From Daucus carota subsp. sativus (lineage: Eukaryota > Streptophyta > Magnoliopsida > Apiales > Apiaceae), in contig NC_030389.2 in assembly GCF_001625215.2 (NCBI RefSeq), forward strand, positions 44,505,454 to 44,569,453: a stretch of 64,000 bases of DNA. The letters are read 5' to 3'. Both the position numbers and the translations under genes were made by a program. Of the stretch, positions 9,780 to 20,397 are shown piece by piece. A model generated the notes under the pieces. It made no database searches. It had not been told where the DNA came from and worked only from the letters and a program-made list of their open reading frames with translations. The first letter of the stretch is position 1. Every line of letters starts with the position of its first letter.

Positions 9780-10335
9780 TTAATCTCGGATAAATGATAC
9801 TATTTATGAGGTAAAACAAGAGATATTTAATAACACGACAGATATGTAGATATCAGTTTTTTTTAACTGACCGACTTATTTGCGAGAAAAATCTCAAAAT
9901 ATCACTTATTAATGCCGGATAATCGAGTAGTTTGATTTTTGGAAAAAGAAACACTACATTGTGTTGCGTTCAGGTCTGAAAAATCCTGCAAATTGTCACA
10001 CGATCTGGCATTTTAATGTGAAACGCTAAATGAAATAGCGTTCAGAGTTTCAAAATGCTAGATGATTTGGCGTTAATTAAGAAGTGAAAGATGGATAAAC
10101 GCAACATACTCTAACGTGTTGGATTAAAATGTGATATTTGTGATCAGCTTTTCCGATAGAAGTATTTAGCGCCTTATTTTAAAAAATGAAAGATTTGACC
10201 AACACCCTTATTTGTCTCTTTGGAAAACTGAAAATAGCCTTTCCATTCAGAGGAGGAATGGAATGTCATTTATCCCACTAGAAGCATACACAAAAGACTG
10301 ATTAAAATTTTCAAATAAGTTCTCTTTTTTCCGGC
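9780..10335 (-). pseudogene. Thioredoxin h relic (intron 1 and exon 1 only)
   Basis: The sequence matches the minus-strand thioredoxin A gene: intron 1 (CTCGGATAAAT...ACTATTTA at about 9785-9815), the exon 1/intron 1 border AACTGACC near 9870, and exon 1 at 10207-10310 (AAACTGAAAATAGCCTTTCC, GAGGAATGGAATGTCA, GAAGCATACAC). Exons 2 and 3 are gone; immediately left is the 3' UTR of DEFL copy 2. A 324-bp element (9883-10206) split exon 1. This is the seventh thioredoxin copy of the window and shows that the DEFL-thioredoxin pair was duplicated as a unit. Confidence 0.8.
9883..10206. mobile_element. Insertion in thioredoxin relic (324 bp)
   Basis: It is flanked by the direct repeat CTTATTTG (9875-9882 and 10207-10214), a sequence that occurs once in intact exon 1 of thioredoxin A. 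A related sequence occurs at about 61530-61866 (shared blocks AAAATATCACTTATTAA, GCGTT..AGG...GTTTCAAAA, TGAAAGATGGAT). No coding capacity. The 8-bp duplication suggests hAT, but the inverted repeats are weak. Confidence 0.65.
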
Positions 10336-10533
10336 TTAATGATTGTGATGATTTGCAAGATTCTGTCCTTAATTAAAACACGGGCTTTTTCTCTCTACTG
10401 CATGAAACATAGATATTCCTTTGTTTAAGTACCAGATAAAAAAAAAGATATGCACCTCTTTTCCATAATTCATATCAATTACCAAATATTTCATAATAAA
10501 TACAAGATCAAAGTATTAAGTATGTGTTATTAG

Positions 10534-10544
10534 TGTATATAAAC
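10534..10544 (+). promoter_or_regulatory. TATA box of DEFL copy 3
   Basis: TGTATATAAAC, 83 bp before the ATG, in a longer shared block (TAAACCAGGCTTTTGGCCAT in copy 3; similar in copies 1 and 2). Confidence 0.65.
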
Positions 10545-10626
10545 CAGGCTTTTGGCCATTGTTTTCCTACCGCTAAAGTAAAAAAATTTCCTTCCACATA
10601 TAATTAGATATAACACGAAGCAAAAA

Positions 10627-11240
10627 ATGGCTGACCTGCGGATCACTGCATTACTAATAGTCGCTTTTCTCGTAATGAATTCAGGTACACATTTTTACAC
10701 ACAGCACACACATACGGATAATATCATAATACTCCCGCTGTCTCAAAATAGGTGTCAATTTGACTTTTTTCACGTAATTTAAGCTGCACAAAAAACATAT
10801 TTAGACATAGTATTATTTTTCAAATTTTTTTTTTCTAAATAAAACTTTAACATCTATACTTTTATTCAAAAAAAGTAAATTTGAAAAATAATGTGTCGAA
10901 GTATGTTTTTTTAACATCTTAAATGACGTGCAAAAAGTTAAATCGGCACTTATTTTGGGACGGAGGGAGTATTTTAGTAATTAGCCTGGATTTGGTAGAT
11001 TAACATGTTTATTTGTATTTTTTATCAGACATCGAGCAAGTTACGTCAGCCCGAGTCGACTTAACGAGAAGCCCGGTTCAAATAGTTTCGAATAAAATTC
11101 AATGTTGCCATGACAATCCTAACATGCATTGTAATCCAGGTTATAAATCGGAAAAAGATTGTGATAAAGCTTGTCGCGATGGTTGTAGCAATCATAAAGG
11201 AGGGTTTTGCAAGAATCATAAGTGTCATTGTAAATGTTAA
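10627..11240 (+). CDS. Defensin-like (DEFL) cysteine-rich secreted peptide, copy 3
   Basis: Two exons, 10627-10684 and 11029-11240, encode 89 residues. Exon 1 is a signal peptide (MADLRITALLIVAFLVMNS), with the intron directly after it, as is usual for plant DEFL genes. A ~25-residue acidic to neutral propeptide follows, then the mature part from about QCCHDNPNMHC to the end, CKNHKCHCKC. There are ten cysteines spaced CC-x7-C-x9-C-x3-C-x3-C-x7-C-x4-C-x-C-x-C, containing CxxxC, GGxC and CxC, the gamma-core and CSalphabeta signature. It is secreted and probably acts in defence or signalling; the target is unknown. This is the only copy of the local family whose frame is intact. A Stowaway MITE fills most of the intron. 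Confidence 0.85.
10732..10969. mobile_element. Stowaway MITE in DEFL copy 3 intron (238 bp)
   Basis: Ends CTCCCGCTGTCTCAAAATA and complement of TTTTGGGACGGAGGGAG, with TA at 10730-10731 and 10970-10971. Same site as the decayed MITE in copy 1. Confidence 0.85.
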
Positions 11241-11817
11241 TTTGCTGATATTCTTTCGTATTATCGGCATTGAAACTAGTGTAATTTGAATAAATTTTTC
11301 GTCGAAATAATTTTTGAGCGATGAGGGCATACTTTCGCAGACAACTGAATGTAAAAATAATTGTATGGTGGCACACAATACATTTATATAGATATATTAT
11401 GACTTGGATGCAGAGTATTATTTTTCTCAGGAGTGAATCATTTGTTTGATAATATGAACAGGAACAGAATGTCTGGGTCGTGCATTCTTAATTCTATAAT
11501 TTATTAAAATAAATTAACAATAAGGTACATGTCGAATTTTAATAGAGTCAGAGCCAAGTTTTGATTTTGGATTTGTTTTCAGAAAATTTATAATATAATT
11601 TTAATTGTTCAACAAAAATAATGAACATGTGTATGAGGACGATTCAAAATATTTTGTGTTACTCAGCAGGGAACATAACACTGTCAAATGGAACAGAGTT
11701 CATCGGCAGAGGAACCCCCTAATTATTATCTACTTCTTGACAAGAGAGGATTCCCCCCCTAATTATTATCTACTTCTTTACAAGAGTTCATCGGGAGAGG
11801 AATGCCCCCTAGTTATT
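11241..11817. other. DEFL copy 3 3' UTR and spacer
   Basis: To about 11395 the sequence matches the family 3' flank also seen at 1056-1240. At 11708-11790 a ~50-bp unit (AATTATTATCTACTTCTT) is duplicated in tandem. No further gene is seen. Confidence 0.5.
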
Positions 11818-12299
11818 GGGGCCGTTTGGGCAAGCTTAAAAAAAGTGATTCCGTGCTTAAAGTAAAGAAGTGGATGAGAAGTGAGAAGTAAATAAGTTAA
11901 TAAAGTGTTTGGAAAAGAAGCAGAAGCTGTGAGAGAGAAGCTAGCATTCTCAGCTTCTTAAAAGTGCTTCTACTTATTTAGACAAACAGGTCAAAAGAAG
12001 CAGAAGTCAGAAGCAGCTTCTGATTCTTTAAAACAAACAGGCTCATTATCTACTTCTTCGAAGACCAGTTATAGGAAGTTGGCTTCTGCTTTACTTATCC
12101 ATTTGTGTAAAAAAGCAAAAATACTTTTTAGAAATTATAAATGTTAGCTTTTCTCTCGAAACTTCAGCTTCTTTCCCAAACACTTTAATCACTTCCCCAA
12201 ACACTTTAATCACTTCTAAGTCTTAACTTGCTTCTAACTTCTACTTCACTTTTTTACTTAATCAAGAAACACTTATTTTAAACTCACCCAAACAGCACC
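11818..12299. mobile_element. TIR MITE of the GTTTGGG type (~480 bp)
   Basis: The left end GGGGCCGTTTGGGCAAGCTT and the right end CACCCAAACAGCACC are imperfect inverted repeats, and the interior is rich in AGAAGC/GCTTCT motifs on both arms. Related pieces occur at about 2560-2770, 38760-38945 and 45170-45415. No clear target duplication, so hAT or PIF type is left open. Confidence 0.55.
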
Positions 12300-12691
12300 A
12301 TAAGCTCACATTTTAACGATACGCCATATAGTTTCTTAGTGAGGACAAGGGAACTAGCCACATTTCAAGCAAAATCTCTACGTTGAAGTAACATTCTAAC
12401 TAGGTTGAACTAACAATCTGGAACCAGTCTACGAAAATTTTGAACTGGGTGTGGCTTTGGTGTGATTTTATCCACCCTTTGACATAATTTTCATAAATCA
12501 GACCGAGATGCGATTCTTGCAGTTCAATATAAAGTCATTGCTAAAAAATCTCTTTTACCAAACAAGTCCTCCATTGATTGAACTACACAAAAGGGTCATG
12601 AGTGTTACCACTCATCGACAGCAACCCATGTTCGATCCATGTTTCACACAAAAGCAAAACATGTTTCATGACAGAAAAACGAGTAGGAAGG

Positions 12692-15600
12692 TCAAGATTC
12701 TGATGGAACTGCGGGACCATAGTTGGAGTTGGAAGCGGCACCCCTACCGCCTCCCCTGCTGCCTCTATTGCTATAATAATTGTTTCTGGGATAGTAATTT
12801 CCAGGCTGGTCGTTGTACTGATTGCGTCCATTCTGGTAAGGCCCGCCTCCCCTGCGAGCACCCCCACCACGGCCATTGGAATAGCCCCTACGAGCACCCC
12901 CGCCACGTCCACCTCGTTGGTTTTGGAACTGCCTCCGCGTATTAAACTGTTGCTCCTTTGATTCCACGTCTCTAACATTTTGTTCCCATTCTGGCTGCGG
13001 TTGGACCGACTCTGATTGAGCTGGTAGCTCTGTCGAGTTTTCAACCTCATACTCATTCTACAAAAGCAGAAGATTAAAAAAATGGCAAGCACAACACTTC
13101 TATGGACACAAATAATTCCGAAACAGAAGCCATACCTTCTGCGATCCATCAACAAGACCACCCTGATTATCAGAAGATCCATTCACTTCATGATTTGCTA
13201 ATTCTTCATCCTGAAGACATTGACAGGCAAGAAAATAAAAAATCATATATATCAAATATATATATAAATGACAAGCCAAAACAAATTCATAGGCATAATT
13301 GTTATTGTCTAATGATATTTATTGCTTTAACATGACACGAATGAATGTCCAACCAGTATAACAGAGGTTGTGGGACAAAATATACGAGCCATAAAACGTA
13401 GTGCATATGAGACCAGAATTAAAGAATAGAATCAAGAAGCTGCAGACAATCATCCATTTGTGTACTTAGACTTGTTTTAAGTCTGAAAAGGATTAATAGC
13501 TACTGTTGCCTCTGCTAGCAGCGAATGTTAAAAAGGAACAGAAATCCCGAGATAAGCACTATATGCACTATAAAAGAATTAAATTAGATTGCTCATCGGT
13601 GTTAACAGGACTTTTGAGATAAGCACTATATAAACCAAATAGTAAGATAAGATTGCTCATTAGTGTAACTATAACCCCCAAAAAAATGCGCAAAGCAAAT
13701 TCAAATTAAACGATCAAACATATTTAACAGATCCACGGATAATAGCCAGGTAAACACCAAAGAACCAGATGAGATAAAATTAGTATTTGACTGTTTGTAT
13801 GTTTTAAAGTATTACTCGATGAATGCAGTTATATCAGAGAACATTACTCATGGATTGGGGACTAGCAAGGGCAGACCAGACTGAGGCAAGATGGTAGAGC
13901 AAACAGTGGGTCAAAACTAGGCTTAGAGTTTCATACTTTTCCAAATTTATTTCTTCTTCCTCCAGTTCCATCAAGGAAGTACCAAGGAACCAGATGACAA
14001 TATGACATTGGATCGGTATTTCACTGTTTGTATGTTTCAATGTATGGCTCCATGAATCCAGTTATATAAGAGAACACAACGCATGGATCATGGACTAGCA
14101 AGGGTAGACTGGAGTTTAGGCAAGATGGTAGAGCAAACAGTGGGTCAAGACTAGGCTTAGAGTTTTATACTTCTCTAAAGCTCCTCCTTCCTCTTCCATT
14201 TCCAGCAAGTTCACCACATCATACATGTATATCGTAATGTTTTCTTGAGATTAATTGATATTACTTAAAAGTCAATTCACAACTACTAATGCTTAGTACA
14301 AGAAACAAAATGATGTGAGGGTTTTGCCAAGTTATAAAGGCAGCTCCACCATGACAAAGGTCATGGTTCAATTTCTTTCTAGATCTTCTTATTCTTTTTA
14401 CATTTCTAACAAGCTTACCACATCATACATATATATACATGCTTAGTACATAATAGCATGAGGTCAAGGGTTTAGCCTACTTGTAAAGGCAGCTCTCCAA
14501 CATGACAATGGTCATGGTTCATCGATTTCTCGCTACCCGTCGTCCCCTCCCCTTGTATAAAAAAAATATATAACTTACTCAAAAAAACACAGTTTTCAAG
14601 TCAGCACCGCAGCAGCTATAAGCAAATTGAGTCTGGATGTAGCTATACAAGTGCAGTCCCAGATTTATGTTAAATACCATTAAACCCACTAAAGCCTCAA
14701 CAATATATTCAGGCCAACAAAAATACTTATATCAAAAGACAAAAGTCACTCTGAATATTTGTGAAGATAATTGAAATCCAAACTAATGAGAAGAGCAAGA
14801 AATAAAAAATACTATAACTTAAGGTGCCAATATACTGTGACTCACTCAAATTAGTGCCATACTCAAGTGAGATATAAAGCAGTCAATAGGCCTCTTGGGG
14901 AAATTGCTTTCCCTATCATCGACATAGATACACCCTATATAACTTTTTTTGGGTAACCGTCAGAGTATACAAATATCTCCAAAAAAAAATTCAAGACCGG
15001 GATTACAAAAGATTTTGTTAGACCTTGTTTCCTTTAGTTTAGTCAAAATTTGAAGAAGGAAAAAAGATGAGGCCGAAAAAGAAAATGCAAGAGTATGTTT
15101 AACAAACAACTAAAAATAGTTTTAAAAAAACATTTCAAATTGTTAGAAGTAACAGGCAAGAAGCTTCATACACATACTACACTACACCCATCAATCAAAA
15201 ATACTAGTACAAAAGTGCCTTTCAACAATACCCTGTTGTCCTGGCAAAAATGGTGAGGGCTAAGCTAGTATATAATAAGAAAATGAGCAACTGTAGCTAC
15301 TTCAGCTAGAGCACACACACTGTGATAGTTATAAATCCAAAAACCCAAAAACAGCAACATGGTAGGTCACCTATCTCATTACCTATTAATAATATAAAAT
15401 AATGGATCCTAGTGAGTCCTAGTGATTTAGAGAATCTATTTTCAGTGTCAACTCCAATAGCAATCCCTATTTTTTTGTTAACTATTATTATTTTAATAAT
15501 AAATTTGAGAGAAAGAAGGTGAAAAAGGAGGGAAAAGTTAAAGAAAGGAGGGAGACGAATTTTTTATTCATAAATATTTAATAGGTAATGACTAGAGGTT

Positions 15601-16885
15601 ACCTAAAAATAGGTAATGGTTAGAAAATTTGGGGATGTGCTGGTGATTTAGGTAATCACTAGAATAGTGTTGAGAGTAACATTTTTTTGATACATTACCT
15701 AAATATGAGTTTTGGAGCACATTTAGGTAACCTATTGTACTTGCTCTACAATTAGCTGCCAGATAGGTTATATTTGTTTAACAAAATTTACTGCTTACGA
15801 TTTTTTTTTTAAAAAAAAACCTCTTCATACAAAAAAATGTATTAATTACATATAAGTCATTGACCTTCACATGAGAACTATACTAAAAATTCATCTTAAT
15901 GCACAATTGCACATGTATAACTTCACTTGAGCCAACAAATAACTTTACTTAAATAAACAAGGACAAAGTTGTCACCTTTTGTTGATACTGCACATCAAAC
16001 CCTTCCCCTTGAGCCTGAAAGGACCCGTAGTTTCCAGCTACCTCAACTTGCGCTTTCATCTCCGGCATTGTTGTAACATAAGGAGAAGCCATAATCTTCA
16101 CAAGCTTCTCTTTCAACAATGCATCTGCAACAACATCACGCACAATTCATTTCAAACACAAAACACAAATAAAACATTCATCAAAAGAATACGAAAACTA
16201 AACCAAATAAAACTTTACATGTCACATCCGAACCCGCCTCAATAGGCTGATCAGCCCCCGAAATCCAAAGCTTAGCATGCTCAACACACTTCTCCAACGC
16301 ATCCTTATGTGACAAACCTGTCTCAACCGGCCTTGAAACAACCAAACTCCCAACTCTCGAAATCATATCCAAATCCTTCTCCCCAAGCAAATCATTCCCC
16401 ACATCCTCATCCGTCACATGATCATAACTCAAACAACACCCTCTCTCGTGACTCCGCGTCAACAACAACCTCTCAAAATCACTCAAGCTCTTCACATCAA
16501 ACAACCCCGCAAAGTAAACCAACTTCAAAACCTCCTCAATCCCAAAATCTTGACCACCCATCTTGCCAGAATCACCAATCCCCTTCTCCTCCACCACATT
16601 CTCCTCCCCATTCTTGATCTTGACCCGTATCGCGAGATCGATTTCCTCAGCCACAGCAGCTGCCAACGGCTGCCTCATCTTCTCCAGCTCCTCAATCGCG
16701 ATAATGACGGAGCTTTTCGACTTGTACACCTCTTCTTGCTCCTTATTCAACGGCTTCTTCTGAGCAATTGCTTCTTCCATTTGGGCGATGCGATTGAGCT
16801 TCTTGCGCAGCGCACGGAGGCGTTTGTTGATGAAATTGAGAACTGGGCCGTCGGACACGTCGGAGCTCGTCGCCGTCGCCGCCAT
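12692..16885 (-). CDS. Caprin-like, RGG-box RNA-binding protein
   Basis: Four exons on the minus strand, 16219-16885, 15976-16124, 13136-13210 and 12692-13057, join in frame to 418 residues. Residues ~15-75 (FINKRLRALRKKLNRIAQ, then KPLNKEQEEVYKSKSS) form the basic coiled start also seen in animal caprins. The middle is acidic. The C-terminal ~80 residues are a Gly/Arg-rich tail with RGG and GRGGG repeats, typical of RNA binding and granule proteins. The length and layout match a plant 'glycine-rich protein' of ~420 residues (Arabidopsis At1g27090 from memory). The likely role is mRNA binding in cytoplasmic granules, by inference only. The 2.77-kb intron 2 contains tandem duplications and MITE debris, and a Stowaway lies ~130 bp upstream of the ATG. 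Confidence 0.85.
13762..14215. repeat. Tandem duplication of ~224 bp in caprin-like intron 2
   Basis: GAACCAGATGA starts two successive units at 13762 and 13986. Both continue with CACTGTTTGTATGTTT-like sequence, a CATGGAT..GGACTAGCAAGGG block and GGCAAGATGGTAGAGCAAAC. A second, shorter tandem duplication (about 167 bp) follows at 14215-14550 around CACCACATCATACAT and GTCATGGTTCA. Confidence 0.8.
15390..15760. mobile_element. MITE debris in caprin-like intron 2
   Basis: Sequence such as ATGGATCCTAGTGAG, GTCAACTCCAATAGC and the right end GTACTTGCTCT resembles, partly inverted, the CTCCAGCAG-type MITE at 34107-34575. It is too eroded for exact ends. Confidence 0.4.
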
Positions 16886-17015
16886 TGATTAGGGTTCCGA
16901 GACGAATTGAGGAATTAGGGTTTTGAAAATTAGGGTTTGGGGGTCGAAAAGGGGGTTTTGTGATCAGGTGGGGATAAAAGGGGTTTTTTTTATAGAGGGG
17001 CTTGGTAATAAAATA

Positions 17016-17275
17016 CTCCCTCCGTCCCATTTTACTTGTCCCTTTTGAAAAAATAACGCATCTTAAGAAAATGTTAGGTGGATATCTTGTTTTCATACAT
17101 ATCCCTAATAAATGTAATAAATTAGATAGAGTTGTGTATATATATCCTAGTCAAACATTGGAAGTTGTTACATTTTGAAAAAACATACAAAAAGTTGCTT
17201 TGAAAAGAGAAGTGGACAAGTAATTTGAGACAAAAAAAAATTTCAAAAGGGACATGTAAAAGGGGACGGAGGGAG
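17016..17275. mobile_element. Stowaway MITE upstream of caprin-like gene (260 bp)
   Basis: Ends CTCCCTCCGTCCCATTTTAC and GGGGACGGAGGGAG with TA at 17014-17015 and 17276-17277. It begins ~130 bp from the start codon and so may lie in the promoter or 5' UTR. Confidence 0.9.
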
Positions 17276-17390
17276 TATTAGATAACTAGGTGGTGTATAC
17301 TTCTTGTGGTAATATGAAACGATTGGATTTGCAAATTTATGTTTTGAGAAAAAACACGTCTATTAAGAAAATATAGTTAGTTACATATAG

Positions 17391-18090
17391 CTAGTTAATA
17401 AGTCGCGCGTTACGATAGCTTATAAAAAATTAGTATTTATAAGATAAAATAAATGTGTGACAATCTATAAAAATTATATTAATGATTTAAAATTAATATT
17501 TGTAGAATAAAATAAATTTTATATCATAAACATCTCGATGCAATACCAATATATAAAATTACAAAATTGGATTGTAATTCATGAGTGAAAAAATGAAAAT
17601 AAATTTTTACATATAATTAACGATTTAAAGCATAACATATCTTAATTTTAGTTGTGCTTTTTTAAAAGGAATCATATTAATCACTACTTTTGAAACACTA
17701 CTTATTAGACATATACATCATTCCCTAAATGTAAAAAGTATATGATTCTTTAACAGAACTGATTGATGACATTTAGCCATATAAATTGACTGACCAATAA
17801 AAAAGACAGTAAACTTGCAAGAACATAAGTGCGTAAAAGTCAAAAAAATATTAAGATGCAATTTTGAAACCGACCTCAGTTTTAATATGGATAAATATTA
17901 TGTTCTAGTTATACGAACATTAATCATGTCGGGACGTTTGAATTCCAATTCATGCAAGTGTATATTATGCAGGTGTATATTAGTGACTCCTTCCTCCAAT
18001 TTTTTTGAAGTGATTGTCTGCAAAAGCATCAATTTAAATCAATGAGATAGCCGTCTACTCCCACATCCAACAAACACTCTTACTCTTGTC
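17391..18090 (-). mobile_element. Helitron 3' part (decayed)
   Basis: It begins with CTAGTTAATAAGTCGCGCGTTACG, the same 3' hairpin-plus-CTAG end as the complete Helitron at 34644 (CTAGTTGAGAAACCGCGCGT). Homology runs through ATTAATATTTGTAGAATAAA and a CTCCAATTTTTTTGAAGTGATTG block to about 18090. The 5' half is not recognised. Confidence 0.7.
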
Positions 18091-19394
18091 AATCAATAAT
18101 CTCTATCGCCATTCAAATATCCATCAAACCATATTAATTTTTTTATGTATTAAACCATATAAACATCAAAAATATTAATTAATTATTTGATTTTTATTGC
18201 ATCAGACTATTCTAGAGTGCACGAAATAGTAGAAAATTTAATCTGTGAAACCACAATTCATATATATATATTTTCATATCATCCGAATTTATGTGTAAAT
18301 GATGGACATAATCAAAATTCGAGAGTAACATGAAACGCAGACTGCTCCTACCGTACGTAAGGACAGGAGTCAAAGCAATGAGGTCCACTGAATCATTCAG
18401 TCATTCAGTCGACCAAGGAGGTGACGAGCTCCACTAATATATTGTAGGCCCATGACACCTGCGAGAAAGAGATGTATGGTTAATGGTTCCACTTTTATCA
18501 CAATACATTTCTAGTACAACGATTCTATGCCCATTTTTTGAGTTTCTAATCTTTTTCCCTTCCTGTGACAAAACATTTTTAAGGCTAAAGCGTGATTCAT
18601 GCTAGCCTATTATATGGTAGAATATTAAAATGGTGAGAGAAATATAACGGTATCCTAATAATTTTCTTAAATAATATTGTTATGCAGAATTGTCGAAATA
18701 TAATAGAAGATTTATTTGAGATCTTTTTTTCTATTTTAAAATTTTAGTTAACTAGTTCTCAACATAATATTAGAGTTCGATGGGATTTTGAGTGATGGAA
18801 ATATTGAAATATAATAAAGATCCATCTAAAAACCGGTCTAACATATTAAAAATTTAAAATTTTGGACAGACTGGTTTATCTAACCGTCTCTGTAAAACCG
18901 GTTTCTATTAAATCTGATTGCATCAATGCAGTTTCTCTGATTTCTAAGAAGGATTACATACACAGTGATCTGGATTGTGTGCTAGTTGACATTAAGTATC
19001 TGGTAAATTTGTCGGGATGTAAAAAATTATGTTAAATAGTATTCAACTCATTAAATGTTCAAGAATGACAAACCGATCATTATATGTGGTTTATTTTTCA
19101 GCAAAATTGGTTAAAACTTAAAAATATATATTTGTGGTGAAAAATGCAAGTAATGAAGTGCATGCAAAACATCCGTCGAAAAAAAAAAGTGCCTGTAAAA
19201 CAAAACATGGACGCACATTTCTTATCCTATAGCAACTCATGGAGTACCAAACATAAACCAAATACAGATGCACATAAATTGCCTCCTGCCTCAGCGACAA
19301 AACTATACTTACAATTTACAAATGAAATATTGTTGTCTTTATATATGAAAAGATACAGAGAGACCATGCTAGTTTTTAGCTCAGGAGCTTTCAA
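18091..19394. other. Intergenic, no recognised feature
   Basis: AT-rich spacer between divergent genes. Short open frames have no recognisable product. Confidence 0.4.
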
Positions 19395-20040
19395 CTTAGG
19401 TACTGTTTGGGGTTGCTGTTGCAGACAGCAACAACAGCTTTTTGCTGAAAAGCATGTGAAAAACTGTTTGGTAAATCTAAAAGCAGCTTTTCCGAACAGC
19501 AGCTTTTAGCTGAAAAGCTGCGGTTAGAAAAAGCAGGTCCTCCCATGCTTTTGGAAAAAGCTGCTTTTCAGCTTTTGCAGAATGCTGTTATAGATTTCAT
19601 TATAAAACCTCACCAAAATCATTATTATTTTTATATTATAACTCAAAATAAGTAAATATTAAAAAAATTACTCCCTCCGTCCCACCCATTTCTTATCAAA
19701 TGGGTTGGGCACGGAGGTTAAGAAATATGTATAAAGTAGTGGAAAAGAGGAAGAAAAGTGAGTAAAGTGGTGGGACCCATTGATTTTTAATGTATAAAAA
19801 GAATATAGTGGAGTAAAAGTAGTGTGAAAAGGAAAGAAAAGTGAAGAAGTGGTGGGACCCATTGACTATTTTTAGTAAGTTTTGAAATGTAAAGAATTGG
19901 ATGGGACATCCCAAAAAGGAAAGTGTAAAGAAATGGGTGCGACGGAGGGAGTATCAAACAGTTCTCTGATTTCTACAACAGCACTTATTTTATCAGCACT
20001 TTTTCTGACAGCACAGCAATTTTTAACTTACTCGTTTTAT
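19395..20040. mobile_element. TIR MITE split by a Stowaway
   Basis: 19395-19620 contains GGTACTGTTTGGGGTTGCTG with AGCAACAACAGC and AAAAGCTG repeats. Complementary-type sequence (CAAACAG, CAACAGCACTTATTTTATCAG) resumes after the Stowaway ends at 19951. It looks like one older MITE interrupted by a younger one. Outer borders are uncertain. Confidence 0.45.
19671..19951. mobile_element. Stowaway MITE upstream of PTST2-like gene (281 bp)
   Basis: Ends CTCCCTCCGTCCCACCCATT and the complement of GTGCGACGGAGGGAG, with TA at 19669-19670 and 19952-19953. Confidence 0.9.
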
Positions 20041-20170
20041 AAATCTCTCTCCTCCCTCCCTCTCTCTCTCCATCTCTCCCGCTGGATAAATCTCTCTCTC
20101 ACTTTTTATATAAATCTCTCTCTGCGTTTCTCTTTCTCTCTCAATTTTTATATAAATCTCTCTCTCTCAG
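20041..20170. repeat. CT-rich tract before PTST2-like gene
   Basis: Clusters of CTCTCTC/CCTCCC with two near-copies of TTTTTATATAAATCTCTCTC. Probably core promoter/5' UTR pyrimidine-rich DNA, about 230 bp before the chosen start codon. Confidence 0.6.
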
Positions 20171-20397
20171 AATGTACTACAGTAAATAGGGTACACAGAG
20201 AAAGAACTGCAGTGAATATAGTACAGACAGGTTACAGTTCCCGAGAAGCCTTCTTTCATTTCATAAATGGGAGTTCGTGGGTTTCAAGAATAGTATCATT
20301 TGTTGCTTCACTCTTCCTCCATCTTGAAAAGATTCAAACCCATGTTTTGTACTTACTTTATAGTGTCTCTAGGTGTTTGACGAAATGCCTGACAGAG

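Noticed and set aside
19882-20397. Upstream half of the long open frame before the PTST2-like protein
   Set aside because: It starts inside a Stowaway MITE and crosses a CT-rich tract. The protein family similarity begins only after the ATG at 20398.
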